NCBI GenBank assembly: GCA_036654375.1
Contig: JAVVSD010000002.1
Coordinates: 86,027 to 150,026, forward strand
Reading direction: 5' to 3'
DNA: 64,000 nucleotides
Source: RZYX01 sp036654375
Lineage (GTDB): Bacteria; Bacillota; Clostridia; Oscillospirales; Acutalibacteraceae
Positions 14,897 to 23,915 of the stretch are shown here, one piece after another. Within the stretch, counting starts at the first letter, position 1. Each line of letters opens with the position of its first letter. Position numbers and translations under genes: made by a program. Below the pieces are notes generated by a model that saw only the letters and a program-made list of their open reading frames with translations, ran no database searches and was not told where the DNA came from.

Positions 14897-17317
14897 ATGT
14901 TGGACACAATTGAAAATTCGTTTATCGCTCACATTCGAAAAAAAGATAAAACCATTCAAACTGTTGTTGAACATAATAATGGTGTTGCAAATCTTGCTTA
15001 TAATATAGGTGTTTCATATGACATTGGCGGACTTTGTGCACTTTCAGGTCGTCACCATGATGACGGAAAGAATACACAGGAATATCTTGATTATATAAAA
15101 GCGGCATCGTCTGGCGAAAAAGTTGTAAAGGGTTCAGTAATTCATTCTACCCACGGAGCTTTATTTGTAACCAACTTAGCAATAGATAAAGATTTAAGTG
15201 CAAAACTCGCAGCGGAGATGGTGCGAACCGCCATTATGTGCCATCATGGGTTAAGAGATTGTATTTCCACAGATGGAGTGTTTTCATTTTTAGAGTCTTC
15301 AACACGCATTGCTAATTCATATGGTTCTGTTGAGAGAATTATAACTGAACAATATAAAAAAAGCACTATTGAAAATGAATTTGCTGTCGCCTGTGATGAA
15401 GCAAGAAAAATACAAGTTAAGATTAATAATTTTCAAAGTTTGGGTCAACATTATGGTTCATCCCATTTCTACTTGGCTATGTATGAAAGATTACTTCTAT
15501 CAATTTTAATTGATGCAGATCGAACAGATACAGCTTGCTTTGAGGATGCTGTTGAGCCAGCGTTGATGAAATCATTCGAAGAACGCAAGATGATGTGGAA
15601 ATCATATCTTAACCATTGTGACGCAAGTTTAGCAGAATTTCAAGCTACCAAGGAACCATCTCCATTGGATTGCTATCGTGCCGAGATTTCAAAAGCTTGT
15701 GTGGAATTTGATGGTGGAACGAGTGGCATTTTTCGGCTTGTTGTTCCCTGTGGTGCGGGTAAAACGCTGTCGGCACTTCGTTATGCATTACAAACAGCGG
15801 AGCGTTATAGCAAAAACCATATTTTTTATATTGCTCCTTTCAACTCTATTTTGGAGCAAAACGCAAATGAAATTGCAGAATATATTGGAGATATTGATGC
15901 TGTATTAAAACACCACTCAAGTATTGTCTTTGATTCTGATGATTTTAAAGATGAAAAAAGATATAGGCTACTTACAGAAAACTGGTCTCAATCCCCTATC
16001 ATTGCCACCTCCGCAGTGCAGTTTTTAAATACGCTATTCGCAGGAAAAACATCAAATATACGACGACTTCAGGCACTGGGCAATTCGGTTATCATTATTG
16101 ATGAAATTCAGACATTACCTATAAAGGTGTTAAAGCTATTTAATGCAGCGATGAACTTTCTTGCACACTTCTGTAACACTGCAATTCTTCTTTGCTCAGC
16201 AACACAACCTCTATTGGATAAGCTTGATGATTACAATATTCTAACCCCGAAAAGTATAATTCCTGATGAAGAAATGTATAACACAGCGTTTAAAAGGGTT
16301 GGGATAGTTGACTCTACTGATAAAAATGGATTTTCTATTCAGGAAGCCGCAACTTTTATCCTTGAACAGGCTCGTGATGTTAAATCAATTCTTGCCATTG
16401 TAAATACTAAATCAGCTGCACGCGATGTTTTTAAGTGCATTCGCAGTGCTACTGAGAATAACGAGAAATACCATGTGTTTCACCTGTCAACCAATATGTG
16501 TCCTGCACATCGAAGTGCTGTACTGTCCGAAATTCGTGATTGCTTAAATAACAGTAACAATGCGCAAAAAATAATTTGTATAAGCACAATGTTGATAGAA
16601 GCCGGAGTGGATATATCGTTTGAACGCGTTGTTCGATCGCTTACAGGCTTGGACAGCATCGTACAATCTGCTGGGCGCTGCAACCGAAATCGTGAAAATG
16701 AGTGTGGTATAATTTCAATTATTTATATACGAGAGGAAAACATTGAAAAGATTCCTTATTTGAAAAAGGCTCAAGAAGTGACTCGTGAGATTTTTTACAA
16801 TATTAAGGAAAATCCAGAACAATATCCGAACGGTGCTTTATCCAAATCAGCAATGGATAAATTTTATAAAAAATACTATTGTCAAATTAATGAAGATATG
16901 GATTTCCAATTAGATGATAACCCAGAATATACAATAATTGACCTGCTGACAACTAACCCTTCTGGCAGCAAACGGTATAAGGACTCAAAAACCGTACTTT
17001 TAAAACAAGCCTTTAAAAAATCTGGGGAAGCTTTTACTGTTATAGATGATCTTGGGAAACAGGATATTATTGTTGAGTATAATGATGATGCTTTGCGTCA
17101 TATTGAAAAACTTTTATCCGCTCAGCTAATTTCTGATAAGAAAAAGGAATTACGCTATTTACAGCAATACACGGTACAATTAAGCCACTATACCATGCAA
17201 CAAATTGGAGAAGGTTTGCGTTTCGAAGATTCGGTAGGTGTGTTTATTTTAATGCGAAGCAATTATTATAACGATGATTTTGGTGTAATGACAAAAATTG
17301 AAACTACTAAATTATGA
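14897..17317 (+). CDS. cas3: CRISPR-associated helicase-nuclease Cas3 (type I-C)
   Basis: Cas3 unwinds and degrades target DNA recruited by Cascade. At 806 residues it has both parts. The N-terminal HD nuclease has HHDDGK at 53-58, then HSTHGA and CHHG. The superfamily 2 helicase has Walker A PCGAGKT (284-290), motif II DEIQ (402-405), motif III CSATQP, and motif VI QSAGRCNRNR. All key residues look intact, so the enzyme should be active. AAGGTGG precedes the ATG at short spacing; the next codon, TTG, is an alternative start. First gene of the cas operon. Confidence 0.95.
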   Translation: MLDTIENSFIAHIRKKDKTIQTVVEHNNGVANLAYNIGVSYDIGGLCALSGRHHDDGKNTQEYLDYIKAASSGEKVVKGSVIHSTHGALFVTNLAIDKDLSAKLAAEMVRTAIMCHHGLRDCISTDGVFSFLESSTRIANSYGSVERIITEQYKKSTIENEFAVACDEARKIQVKINNFQSLGQHYGSSHFYLAMYERLLLSILIDADRTDTACFEDAVEPALMKSFEERKMMWKSYLNHCDASLAEFQATKEPSPLDCYRAEISKACVEFDGGTSGIFRLVVPCGAGKTLSALRYALQTAERYSKNHIFYIAPFNSILEQNANEIAEYIGDIDAVLKHHSSIVFDSDDFKDEKRYRLLTENWSQSPIIATSAVQFLNTLFAGKTSNIRRLQALGNSVIIIDEIQTLPIKVLKLFNAAMNFLAHFCNTAILLCSATQPLLDKLDDYNILTPKSIIPDEEMYNTAFKRVGIVDSTDKNGFSIQEAATFILEQARDVKSILAIVNTKSAARDVFKCIRSATENNEKYHVFHLSTNMCPAHRSAVLSEIRDCLNNSNNAQKIICISTMLIEAGVDISFERVVRSLTGLDSIVQSAGRCNRNRENECGIISIIYIREENIEKIPYLKKAQEVTREIFYNIKENPEQYPNGALSKSAMDKFYKKYYCQINEDMDFQLDDNPEYTIIDLLTTNPSGSKRYKDSKTVLLKQAFKKSGEAFTVIDDLGKQDIIVEYNDDALRHIEKLLSAQLISDKKKELRYLQQYTVQLSHYTMQQIGEGLRFEDSVGVFILMRSNYYNDDFGVMTKIETTKL

Positions 17318-17332
17318 AGAGGAGGTTAAAAC

Positions 17333-18058
17333 ATGAAAAAAAATCGAAACACGGTTGAATTTGAAGTAAGTGGGAAACGAGCTATGTTTTCAGACCCAGT
17401 TACCCGAGTTGGTGGAGAAAAGACCAGTTATTATGTACCAACCTATGAGGCACTTAAAGGCATATTATCCTCGGTATATTGGCGTCCAACTTTTATATGG
17501 GTTATTGATGCAGTAAGGGTAATGAATCCTATTCAAACAGCATCGGAAGGAATTAGAACAAAAAATTATAATGTTGGTAATGACCTTTCGATTTATACTT
17601 ATCTCAAAGATGTTCGTTATCAAGTAAGAGCGCATTTTATTAAAAATACAAACCGGCCCGAATTATTTCATGATTATAATGGAAATAACGAGCATAAGCA
17701 TCACCATATTGCCCTTCGGATGATTGAGCGTGGCGGAAGACGGGATGTCTTTCTTGGCACACGAGAGTGTCACGGTGATGTTATACCCTGTAAGTTTGGC
17801 TATGGCGAAGGAGCATATGACGGTATCGGCGAGTTTTCACTTGGATATATGTTGCACGGATTTACTTATGCTGATGAAGCGAAGCGTAACAATGAAAAAG
17901 AACACATGAGCGTGCGATTTCATCAAGTAGTCATGAAAAAGGGTATTATCGAATTTCCTGATCCTGAGAATATACCAGACAATGACAGACGGATTTTACA
18001 CACAATGCCTATCAAACCATTTTCAAAAGAGTTTACAGACGAGGAGGTTGGATTATGA
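17333..18058 (+). CDS. cas5c: Cas5c (Cas5d), pre-crRNA processing subunit
   Basis: In type I-C, Cas5c replaces Cas6 and cuts pre-crRNA, then stays on the 5' handle. The 241-residue sequence fits the family: N-terminal EFEVSGKRAMFSDPVTRVGG, the GILSSVYWRPTFIWVI segment, and a C-terminal glycine/aromatic region (FLGTRECHGDVIPCKFG). Basic residues in NEHKHHHIALR are candidates for RNA contact; I did not assign catalytic residues. GAGGAGG precedes the ATG. It overlaps cas8c by four bases (ATGA), so the two are coupled. Confidence 0.92.
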   Translation: MKKNRNTVEFEVSGKRAMFSDPVTRVGGEKTSYYVPTYEALKGILSSVYWRPTFIWVIDAVRVMNPIQTASEGIRTKNYNVGNDLSIYTYLKDVRYQVRAHFIKNTNRPELFHDYNGNNEHKHHHIALRMIERGGRRDVFLGTRECHGDVIPCKFGYGEGAYDGIGEFSLGYMLHGFTYADEAKRNNEKEHMSVRFHQVVMKKGIIEFPDPENIPDNDRRILHTMPIKPFSKEFTDEEVGL

Positions 18059-20076
18059 GTTGGGCAACCTCATTGTGTGCTTTGTACGATGCAAATGCCA
18101 ATCAAGCTGGTGAGCCTAAAAGTTGGAATGGAAATGAGCTAACATTGCTTCCCTTAGGATACGACACAATGAAAGCGCAGATTGAGATTACTATAGACAA
18201 ATATGGTAATTTTATGCTTGCTCGTACAGTTGAGAAATGTGAGTCAGTGACAATTGTTCCGTACCCTGAGCGCAGAACCAATGGCTTAAAACCCCTTCCA
18301 TTATTTGACAAACTTCAATTTATTGCTGGTGATTTTTTGGATGAAATAACTATAGATTTTAAAGAAAAGTCAGAGAGCAAAAAAAGGCAAAAATACATAG
18401 ATGGCTATAATCTTTATTATAAAGAATTAGAAGAATGGTGCTTATCCGAATATAGCCACCCAAAAGTTAAAGCTATTTTTGACTATATTTCAAAGAAAAG
18501 CACCATTAAGGATTTGATAGCTGAAAAAGTTTTAATCAAAGATAGTAACGGAGTATTATATGATACACAAAAAATTCAAGATGTAAATATTAGTAATGCC
18601 TTTGTTCGCTTTCGTGTTTATTCAATCGATGATGATAAATATGGGTCTGCAGTGTGGCTTGATAAGGAAGTACAGAATAGCTTTATTAATTATTATTTAT
18701 CAACAATTAAAAAGCCAGAAAATAAAACAGATATCTGTTTTATAGCTGGAACGGAACATTCATTTGCGAATACATATCCAGTCAAAATTCGCGGTGAATG
18801 GGATACAAAGGCAAGCTTGATTTCTTCAAACGATGATAAAAACTTTACTTATCGCGGTCGTTTTGAAACAAAAGACAAAAAGAACAACTTCAATGAAGCA
18901 TTGTCCATTGGTTACCAAACATCTCGAAAGATACATAATGCACTAAAATGGGTTATTCGCAGGCAGGGGTATGTGCACGACGGCTTGTGCATCGTTGCAT
19001 GGGAAAGCAACTTAAATGATATGCCAAATTTTTATGATAATGCTGCAACGATGATTAAAAATTTTGAAAGTGAAAAAAAAGTGGAACACACTTCCGATGA
19101 TATCCTGTTTAAAGAAGAAAAAGTTAAAAAGAATTATACCAATTACAAGTCTGCAAAAGATTTAAATATGGCAATAGATGGATATTATAAAAAGCTGAAT
19201 GATACATCTTTAATGGTAGTTATCTCGCTTAACAGTGCAACTCCTGGCCGTCTTGCCATGACCTATTATAAAGAACTGGAAACATCTCGTTATCTTGAAA
19301 ATATTCGTGCATGGCAGGAAAGCTGTTGTTGGCGACACGAGTATTTTAAGGACAATAACACTTATCAATATGAAGGCATGGCTTCAATAAACGAAACAGT
19401 AAACTCAATTTATGGTTCTGAACTAAATAAAAAATTAACTTTGCAAAAAAGTGGTGACAAATCTCCCATGCTCATTTCAATATTTGACCGTCTACTCCCC
19501 TGCATTATCGATAATGCGGCGATTCCGCGTGATATAGTTCGTAATGCAGTAGAAAAGGCATCAAATCCAATAGTCTATGAAGATGAGCATAACTACATTC
19601 GGGTACTTCACATTGCTTGCTCTTTAGTAAAACGATATTATTGGAAAAAAGGAGAGAAATTTTATATGAAACTTGACGAAAAATCTACTGATCGCAGCTA
19701 TCTCTTTGGGCGTTTGCTGGCAGTTGCCGAAAAGGTTGAGCGTAGCACTTTTAAATATGGCGAAACGCGTATAACCAACGCAGAACGGTATATGCAACAG
19801 TTTTCTCGAACACCCTTCCGCACTTGGGAGCTAATACGAATAAACACTCAAATTTATCTCAAACAGCTTAATCCAAGTAGCCGAGAGTATTACAAAAATC
19901 TTTTTGCTAAAATAACTGAGCTGTTTAACGATGGCTCTTTTGAGGAAAAGAAAGCACTCGATGGAAAATTTCTTCTTGGTTATGATTGCCAACGAACAGC
20001 GTTAAAATATAATAAAAATGATGACATTGATTGTGCTGATGACGAACTTAATAATACTGAAATGGAGGAAAATTAA
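18055..20076 (+). CDS. cas8c: Cas8c (Csd1), large Cascade subunit of type I-C
   Basis: A 673-residue large subunit that recognises the PAM and helps open the target. The N-terminus MSWATSLCALYDAN and the internal TPGRLAMTYY are typical of Csd1. The C-terminal helical part carries YLFGRLLAVAEKVERS and is also translated separately as Cas11c (19666-20076). It begins inside the cas5c stop and ends one base before cas7c. Confidence 0.93.
   Translation: MSWATSLCALYDANANQAGEPKSWNGNELTLLPLGYDTMKAQIEITIDKYGNFMLARTVEKCESVTIVPYPERRTNGLKPLPLFDKLQFIAGDFLDEITIDFKEKSESKKRQKYIDGYNLYYKELEEWCLSEYSHPKVKAIFDYISKKSTIKDLIAEKVLIKDSNGVLYDTQKIQDVNISNAFVRFRVYSIDDDKYGSAVWLDKEVQNSFINYYLSTIKKPENKTDICFIAGTEHSFANTYPVKIRGEWDTKASLISSNDDKNFTYRGRFETKDKKNNFNEALSIGYQTSRKIHNALKWVIRRQGYVHDGLCIVAWESNLNDMPNFYDNAATMIKNFESEKKVEHTSDDILFKEEKVKKNYTNYKSAKDLNMAIDGYYKKLNDTSLMVVISLNSATPGRLAMTYYKELETSRYLENIRAWQESCCWRHEYFKDNNTYQYEGMASINETVNSIYGSELNKKLTLQKSGDKSPMLISIFDRLLPCIIDNAAIPRDIVRNAVEKASNPIVYEDEHNYIRVLHIACSLVKRYYWKKGEKFYMKLDEKSTDRSYLFGRLLAVAEKVERSTFKYGETRITNAERYMQQFSRTPFRTWELIRINTQIYLKQLNPSSREYYKNLFAKITELFNDGSFEEKKALDGKFLLGYDCQRTALKYNKNDDIDCADDELNNTEMEEN
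19651..19668 (+). promoter_or_regulatory. internal ribosome-binding site and start for Cas11c
   Basis: Inside cas8c, GGAGAG (19651-19656) stands nine bases before an in-frame ATG (19666-19668, codon 538 of cas8c). This spacing and match are as good as those of the annotated cas genes. Confidence 0.7.
19666..20076 (+). CDS. cas11c: Cas11c, small Cascade subunit translated from within cas8c
   Basis: A 136-residue product, in frame with cas8c, starting with MKLDEKSTDRSYLFGRLLAV. Published work on type I-C systems shows that the C-terminal part of Cas8c is made independently from an internal start and forms the small-subunit belly of Cascade. The position, size and strong internal ribosome site here fit that. 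Composition is helical and rich in Lys/Glu. This protein is nested and would be missed by normal gene calling. Confidence 0.7.
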   Translation: MKLDEKSTDRSYLFGRLLAVAEKVERSTFKYGETRITNAERYMQQFSRTPFRTWELIRINTQIYLKQLNPSSREYYKNLFAKITELFNDGSFEEKKALDGKFLLGYDCQRTALKYNKNDDIDCADDELNNTEMEEN

Positions 20077-20077
20077 A

Positions 20078-20980
20078 ATGAGTATTTTGCAAAATAAGAT
20101 TGACTTCGCAGCAATTATATCGGTGACTCGGGCAAACATAAATGGCGATCCTCTTAATGGGAATCGCCCTCGGGAGGATTATGATGGCTATGGTATTTTT
20201 TCTGATGTTGCTATCAAGCGAAAAATCCGCAATAGACTTCAAGATATGGGAGAGTATATTTATGTACAACCAGATGGAAGAGAAAATGACATTAAGTTTG
20301 TTACATCTTTAAATGAAAACTATCACAATCTTAAAGACCGTGCAGCCGGAAATGTGGAGTTAAATAATGAGCTAAATAAAGGCAAGGAAGCAAATGCAGA
20401 CAAATTTGCTAATATTGCCTGTAGCCAATGGATAGATGTGAGAGCATTTGGCCAAGTGTTTGCTTTTAAAAAGAAGGGCAATGAGGAAACTAATAATCAA
20501 CTGTCCGTGGGTATTCGAGGACCGGTATCAATCCAGCAAGCAATAAGTGTTGACCCCATTGAAATTGTTGATATGAGGATTACAAAAAGTGTAAACTCAT
20601 CAAATGATAAAACAGGAAAGTCATCGGATACAATGGGCATGAAACATTATGTAAACTTTGGCTTGTATGTTATTCGTGGCAGCATTAATTGCCAGCTTGC
20701 TGAGAAGACTGGCTTTACCGAAGAGGATGCAGAAAAAATCAAAGAAGCCCTTTGCACTTTATTTGTTAATGATGCATCTTCCGCTCGTCCTGATGGTTCT
20801 TGCGAAGTATGCAGAGTGTATTGGTGGAAACATGACGAAAAAACGCCAAAAGAAACATCTGCAACAATTCAGCGTTCTCTACAAATTACTGCAAAAGTTG
20901 AAGAACCTCATTCTTTTTCAGATTATGAAATCCCCGACCCGAATACAATTTGTGTCCCTGAAATCATTAATTTGATTTAA
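20078..20980 (+). CDS. cas7c: Cas7c (Csd2), Cascade backbone subunit
   Basis: A 300-residue RAMP backbone protein that polymerises along the crRNA. Family features: NKIDFAAIISVTRANINGDPLNGNRPR near the N-terminus, FGQVFAF, VGIRGPVSIQQAIS, and MKHYVNFGLYVIRG. GGAGGAAA lies before the ATG at 20078; an upstream in-frame ATG inside cas8c (20018) lacks a site. Last gene of the operon; in most type I-C loci cas4-cas1-cas2 and an array follow, but here a terminator follows. Confidence 0.94.
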   Translation: MSILQNKIDFAAIISVTRANINGDPLNGNRPREDYDGYGIFSDVAIKRKIRNRLQDMGEYIYVQPDGRENDIKFVTSLNENYHNLKDRAAGNVELNNELNKGKEANADKFANIACSQWIDVRAFGQVFAFKKKGNEETNNQLSVGIRGPVSIQQAISVDPIEIVDMRITKSVNSSNDKTGKSSDTMGMKHYVNFGLYVIRGSINCQLAEKTGFTEEDAEKIKEALCTLFVNDASSARPDGSCEVCRVYWWKHDEKTPKETSATIQRSLQITAKVEEPHSFSDYEIPDPNTICVPEIINLI

Positions 20981-20997
20981 TTATTATAACAAAAAAC

Positions 20998-21045
20998 CCC
21001 AGCCACACCAAGTAATTATACTTGTCTGTGGCTGGCTTTAAATTT
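20998..21045 (+). terminator. terminator of the cas operon
   Basis: A hairpin with stem CCAGCCACA / TGTGGCTGG, a two-base internal mismatch and an AAGT/ACTT extension (about 20999-21014 with 21020-21035). It is followed by CTTTAAATTTTT. Confidence 0.75.
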
Positions 21046-21142
21046 TTCAAATTGAATACACTACTTAAAATTTACTCGTTTTAATAAATTTCTAAGTTGC
21101 ATTGTCTTTCGAATATAAATTTTTATTATATGCCCTTATTTT

Positions 21143-21177
21143 AAAAAAATAAGCTATCGCAAAAAAGCAATAGCTTA
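21143..21177 (-). terminator. terminator of the lysophospholipase-like gene
   Basis: Minus-strand stem TAAGCTATTGC (21167-21177) / GCGATAGCTTA (21150-21160), with one mismatch around a T-rich loop, followed by ATTTTTTT. Confidence 0.75.
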
Positions 21178-21191
21178 AAATAAATATTTAC

Positions 21192-22196
21192 TTATTTTGC
21201 TTGTTCTGTCACTCTGCTATCAAATTTGGGAAATTTAAACTCTGGTGGGTTTCCATTTATTCCATTAAGAACCATAATAGACCACTGGAGAACATTAAAA
21301 TAGACTTGCTCTCTTATATCTTGAGTTTCATTAAGTATCTCATGCCTTGCATCAGGATAAAGCATTATAGATGGGCTGTGTCCAGCAGTTTCAAGGTTTG
21401 CACAGGTTGCTTCTACTCCAACACCAAACAGCCCTACAGGGTCTTTTGCACCGGAAATAAGAAATATCGGAAGGTCTGTTGGAACTTTATATGCCCAATC
21501 TCTTGCACAAGCTTGAACTGCAAATGAAAATATAGTTCTGCACTCTCCAAGTGTAAAAGGAACTCCACAATAAGGGTCATTCATATAATTTATAACATTT
21601 TCTTCGTTCATGCTTAACCAGTCACAGCTGGTTTGTGGATATTTTATACCTATGTTACTTGCCTTTGTGAATAGTTTCATGACAGCATCATATTTTTTAT
21701 CTGCACCCAATTTTTCAACAATTAAATCAAGTGGTTTTTCCATAAAGGCAAAAGAAGTTGGGATTTCTCCTGTGCCACAAAAAATTACACCAGCCAAGTC
21801 CTCACCGAACAGGGCTGCATAAATTCTTGCACAAAAAGACCCCATGCTGTGGCCAAACATAAAGTAAGGTAAATCAGGATATCTTTTTGACATAATATTA
21901 TAAAGCTTATGCATATCATCAATAATTCTTACGCTGCCATCTTTAGGCATAACATTTAACTCTTCAATGCTTCCCGCTGATTTTCCATGGCCCAAATGGT
22001 CATTGCCACAAACTATAAAGCCATTTCCAGCAAGGAATCGTGCAAAGTCATCGTATCTTTCAATATGTTCTGCAACGCCATGTGCAATTTGAAAAATGGC
22101 AATTGGAATAATTTCATCATCCTGCCAAATAAGACACCGTATTTTATGTTCACCTGTTGTAGACACAAAATAAGCTTCCTTGCGAGTTATAGACAT
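21192..22196 (-). CDS. alpha/beta hydrolase, lysophospholipase/monoacylglycerol lipase-like
   Basis: 334 residues. Motifs of the PldB/monoglyceride lipase group: IAHGVAEHIERYDDFARFL, NDHLGHGKS, nucleophile elbow GHSMGS with Ser117, acid in ISGAKDPVG, and base in YPDARHEIL. Cytosolic, with no signal peptide, and probably acts on lysophospholipids or acylglycerols. The ATG at 22196 is preferred over the TTG at 22211, because the weak GGGGGT site fits only the ATG. It follows the uracil permease gene but has its own terminator, and a terminator separates the two. Confidence 0.87.
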   Translation of the reverse strand: MSITRKEAYFVSTTGEHKIRCLIWQDDEIIPIAIFQIAHGVAEHIERYDDFARFLAGNGFIVCGNDHLGHGKSAGSIEELNVMPKDGSVRIIDDMHKLYNIMSKRYPDLPYFMFGHSMGSFCARIYAALFGEDLAGVIFCGTGEIPTSFAFMEKPLDLIVEKLGADKKYDAVMKLFTKASNIGIKYPQTSCDWLSMNEENVINYMNDPYCGVPFTLGECRTIFSFAVQACARDWAYKVPTDLPIFLISGAKDPVGLFGVGVEATCANLETAGHSPSIMLYPDARHEILNETQDIREQVYFNVLQWSIMVLNGINGNPPEFKFPKFDSRVTEQAK

Positions 22197-22285
22197 TTTG
22201 TTGACCCCCAACCTTTATTATATTAATTGATTATTGTACTAAAACTTTTCTAATTATAACACATATCACAACACTTTGTAAATTA

Positions 22286-22314
22286 AAAAGACCTGTGATT
22301 TACACAAGTCTTTT
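22286..22314 (-). terminator. terminator of the uracil permease gene
   Basis: A 12-bp stem AAAAGACTTGTG / CACAGGTCTTTT with one G-U pair (22303-22314 with 22286-22297), ending in a T-run on the minus strand. Confidence 0.85.
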
Positions 22315-22333
22315 ATCAATTTTAGCAAATATA

Positions 22334-23662
22334 TTAAACTTCAAATCCTGTTGACTTGTCCTCTATCTCACCATCTTTTTCAAAAACATACTCATTTCCT
22401 GGAAGTATAGCATTAAGAACAATACCAGAAAGAGCAGCAATTGCAAGACCTGAAAGAGTAATTGTTATACCAACAACGCTAAATGATACAGATGGAATTC
22501 CAATTGCACAAACAAGAATTATAGCTGCAATTATAAGATTTCTGCTTTTTGTAAAGTCAACCTTGTTTTCAACAAGATTTCTTGCACCAACTGCAGATAT
22601 CATGCCGTAAAGAACAAACGAAACACCGCCAATTATTGGAAGCGGAATTGTGTTTATTACTGCTGCAAATTTCGGTGAGAAAGAAAGAATAATTGCAACA
22701 CAGGCTGCTATGCGTATAACTTTTGGGTCGTACACTTTTGTGAGAGCAAGAACTCCCGTATTTTCTCCATAGGTTGTGTTTGCAGGGCCACCAAAGCACG
22801 CAGCCAATGTTGTTGCAAGACCATCACCAAGAAGCGTTCTGTGGAGTCCTGGGTCTTTAATGTAGTTTTTGCCTGTCGTTGCACCAATTGCAGAGATATC
22901 TCCGATATGCTCCATCATTGTTGCAAGTGCTATTGGAACAATGGCAACAATTGCTGTTAACGCAAGCGATTTATCCGCAAAGGCATTAGTGATAAATGCC
23001 TCTCTGTGAAGTGGAAATCCAAACCACGCAGCTTCTCTGATTAAATTAAAATCAACAATATTAAGACAAACCGCAACAATGTAAGAAGTTACAATACCTA
23101 TAATAATTGGAATGATTTTCATCATACCTTTACCAAATATATTGCAAATTATTATTACCGCAAGTGCAATAATAGCTATAAGCCAGTTTTTACTGCAGTT
23201 ATTTACTGCTGTAGGTGCAAGAATAAGACCTATAGAAATAATTATTGGTCCAGTTACAACAGGCGGAAAAAATTTCATTACCTTATTAACGCCAAACGCT
23301 TTTATAAGACCAGCCAGCAAAACATAAACCAAACCTGCAATGGCGACACCAAGACAAGCATATGGCAACATTTCTTTATTTGCCGCACCATCAGCAAGCT
23401 TTGGTGCAACCGCCGCATATCCACCAAGGAATGCAAAAGATGATCCAAGGAATACAGGAACTTTCATTTTTGTGATAAGATGGAACAGCAGTGTTCCTAT
23501 TCCTGCCATCAAAAGTGTTGTCGCCACATCAATTCCTGTTATTATTGGTACAAGAACTGTTGCTCCAAACATTGCAAATGTGTGCTGAATACCAAGCAAC
23601 AACATTTTTGGTATTCCAAGTGTTCTGGCATCATATATGCCAGCATTAGTTTTTTCACTCAT
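22334..23662 (-). CDS. uraA: uracil/xanthine permease family transporter (UraA/PyrP-like)
   Basis: A nucleobase:cation symporter 2 protein that imports uracil, possibly xanthine, across the membrane. 442 residues, about 14 membrane segments. Signatures: GIQHTFAMFGATVLVP, LGSSFAFLGGYAAV, MEHIGDISAIGATTGKN and GPANTTYGENTGVLALT. The MSEK start at 23662 has AAGGAG seven bases upstream; the ATG at 23668 is too close to that site. The leader (about 180 bases) has two hairpins, one with a T-run, so attenuation is likely. No PyrR-binding consensus seen. Confidence 0.9.
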   Translation of the reverse strand: MSEKTNAGIYDARTLGIPKMLLLGIQHTFAMFGATVLVPIITGIDVATTLLMAGIGTLLFHLITKMKVPVFLGSSFAFLGGYAAVAPKLADGAANKEMLPYACLGVAIAGLVYVLLAGLIKAFGVNKVMKFFPPVVTGPIIISIGLILAPTAVNNCSKNWLIAIIALAVIIICNIFGKGMMKIIPIIIGIVTSYIVAVCLNIVDFNLIREAAWFGFPLHREAFITNAFADKSLALTAIVAIVPIALATMMEHIGDISAIGATTGKNYIKDPGLHRTLLGDGLATTLAACFGGPANTTYGENTGVLALTKVYDPKVIRIAACVAIILSFSPKFAAVINTIPLPIIGGVSFVLYGMISAVGARNLVENKVDFTKSRNLIIAAIILVCAIGIPSVSFSVVGITITLSGLAIAALSGIVLNAILPGNEYVFEKDGEIEDKSTGFEV

Positions 23663-23674
23663 TTTCATTCTCCT

Positions 23675-23729
23675 TATAAAAATAGTTAAAAAAATAGCAA
23701 CAAATCTTCAACTGAAGATTATGTTGCCA
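23675..23729 (-). terminator. terminator-like hairpin (attenuator) in the uraA leader
   Basis: On the minus strand GCAACA-T-AATCTTCA pairs with TGAAGATT-TGTTGC (one bulge, about 23697-23727), followed by TATTTTTTT. It sits between the promoter and the start codon, only about 30 bases before the start, so it must be bypassed for expression. Confidence 0.6.
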
Positions 23730-23767
23730 AATTATATATAGAATAATTACAAATTAACAAATGATTA

Positions 23768-23832
23768 AAAAGCGAAGTGGTGCTTAGATTTTTTTCAGAC
23801 AATATATTCACTAATACCACTCCATATCTTCA
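23768..23832 (-). promoter_or_regulatory. upstream hairpin in the uraA leader
   Basis: GGAGTGGT pairs with ACCACTTC (8 bp, one G-U) around a 35-40-base loop that has a further TTAG/CTAA pairing. It is followed by GCTTTTT. It may be a sensor element or a second terminator ahead of the attenuator; no known riboswitch class recognised. Confidence 0.4.
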
Positions 23833-23850
23833 CAATATTTATTAATAAAT

Positions 23851-23880
23851 ATGATAACATATTATCAATGTAGTTTTCAA
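23851..23880 (-). promoter_or_regulatory. SigA promoter of uraA with overlapping dyad
   Basis: Minus strand TTGAAA (23875-23880), 18-base spacer, TATCAT (23851-23856). TGATAA-CATA-TTATCA (23852-23867) is a perfect dyad covering the -10 and spacer, a possible operator. Confidence 0.55.
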
Positions 23881-23915
23881 CCTTATGTGATAAAAAATGT
23901 TAATATTTGTAGAAT

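Noticed and set aside
14747..14974. 75-codon minus-strand frame overlapping the cas3 start
   Set aside because: Low-complexity, Phe/Ile-rich, overlaps the start of cas3 and has no ribosome site.
20981..21191. Possible CRISPR array or leader after cas7c
   Set aside because: No repeated 30-36-base units are present; the region holds only two terminators.
23669..23850. PyrR-dependent attenuator or purine riboswitch for uraA
   Set aside because: Neither the PyrR-binding loop consensus nor purine aptamer core blocks were found; only generic hairpins remain.
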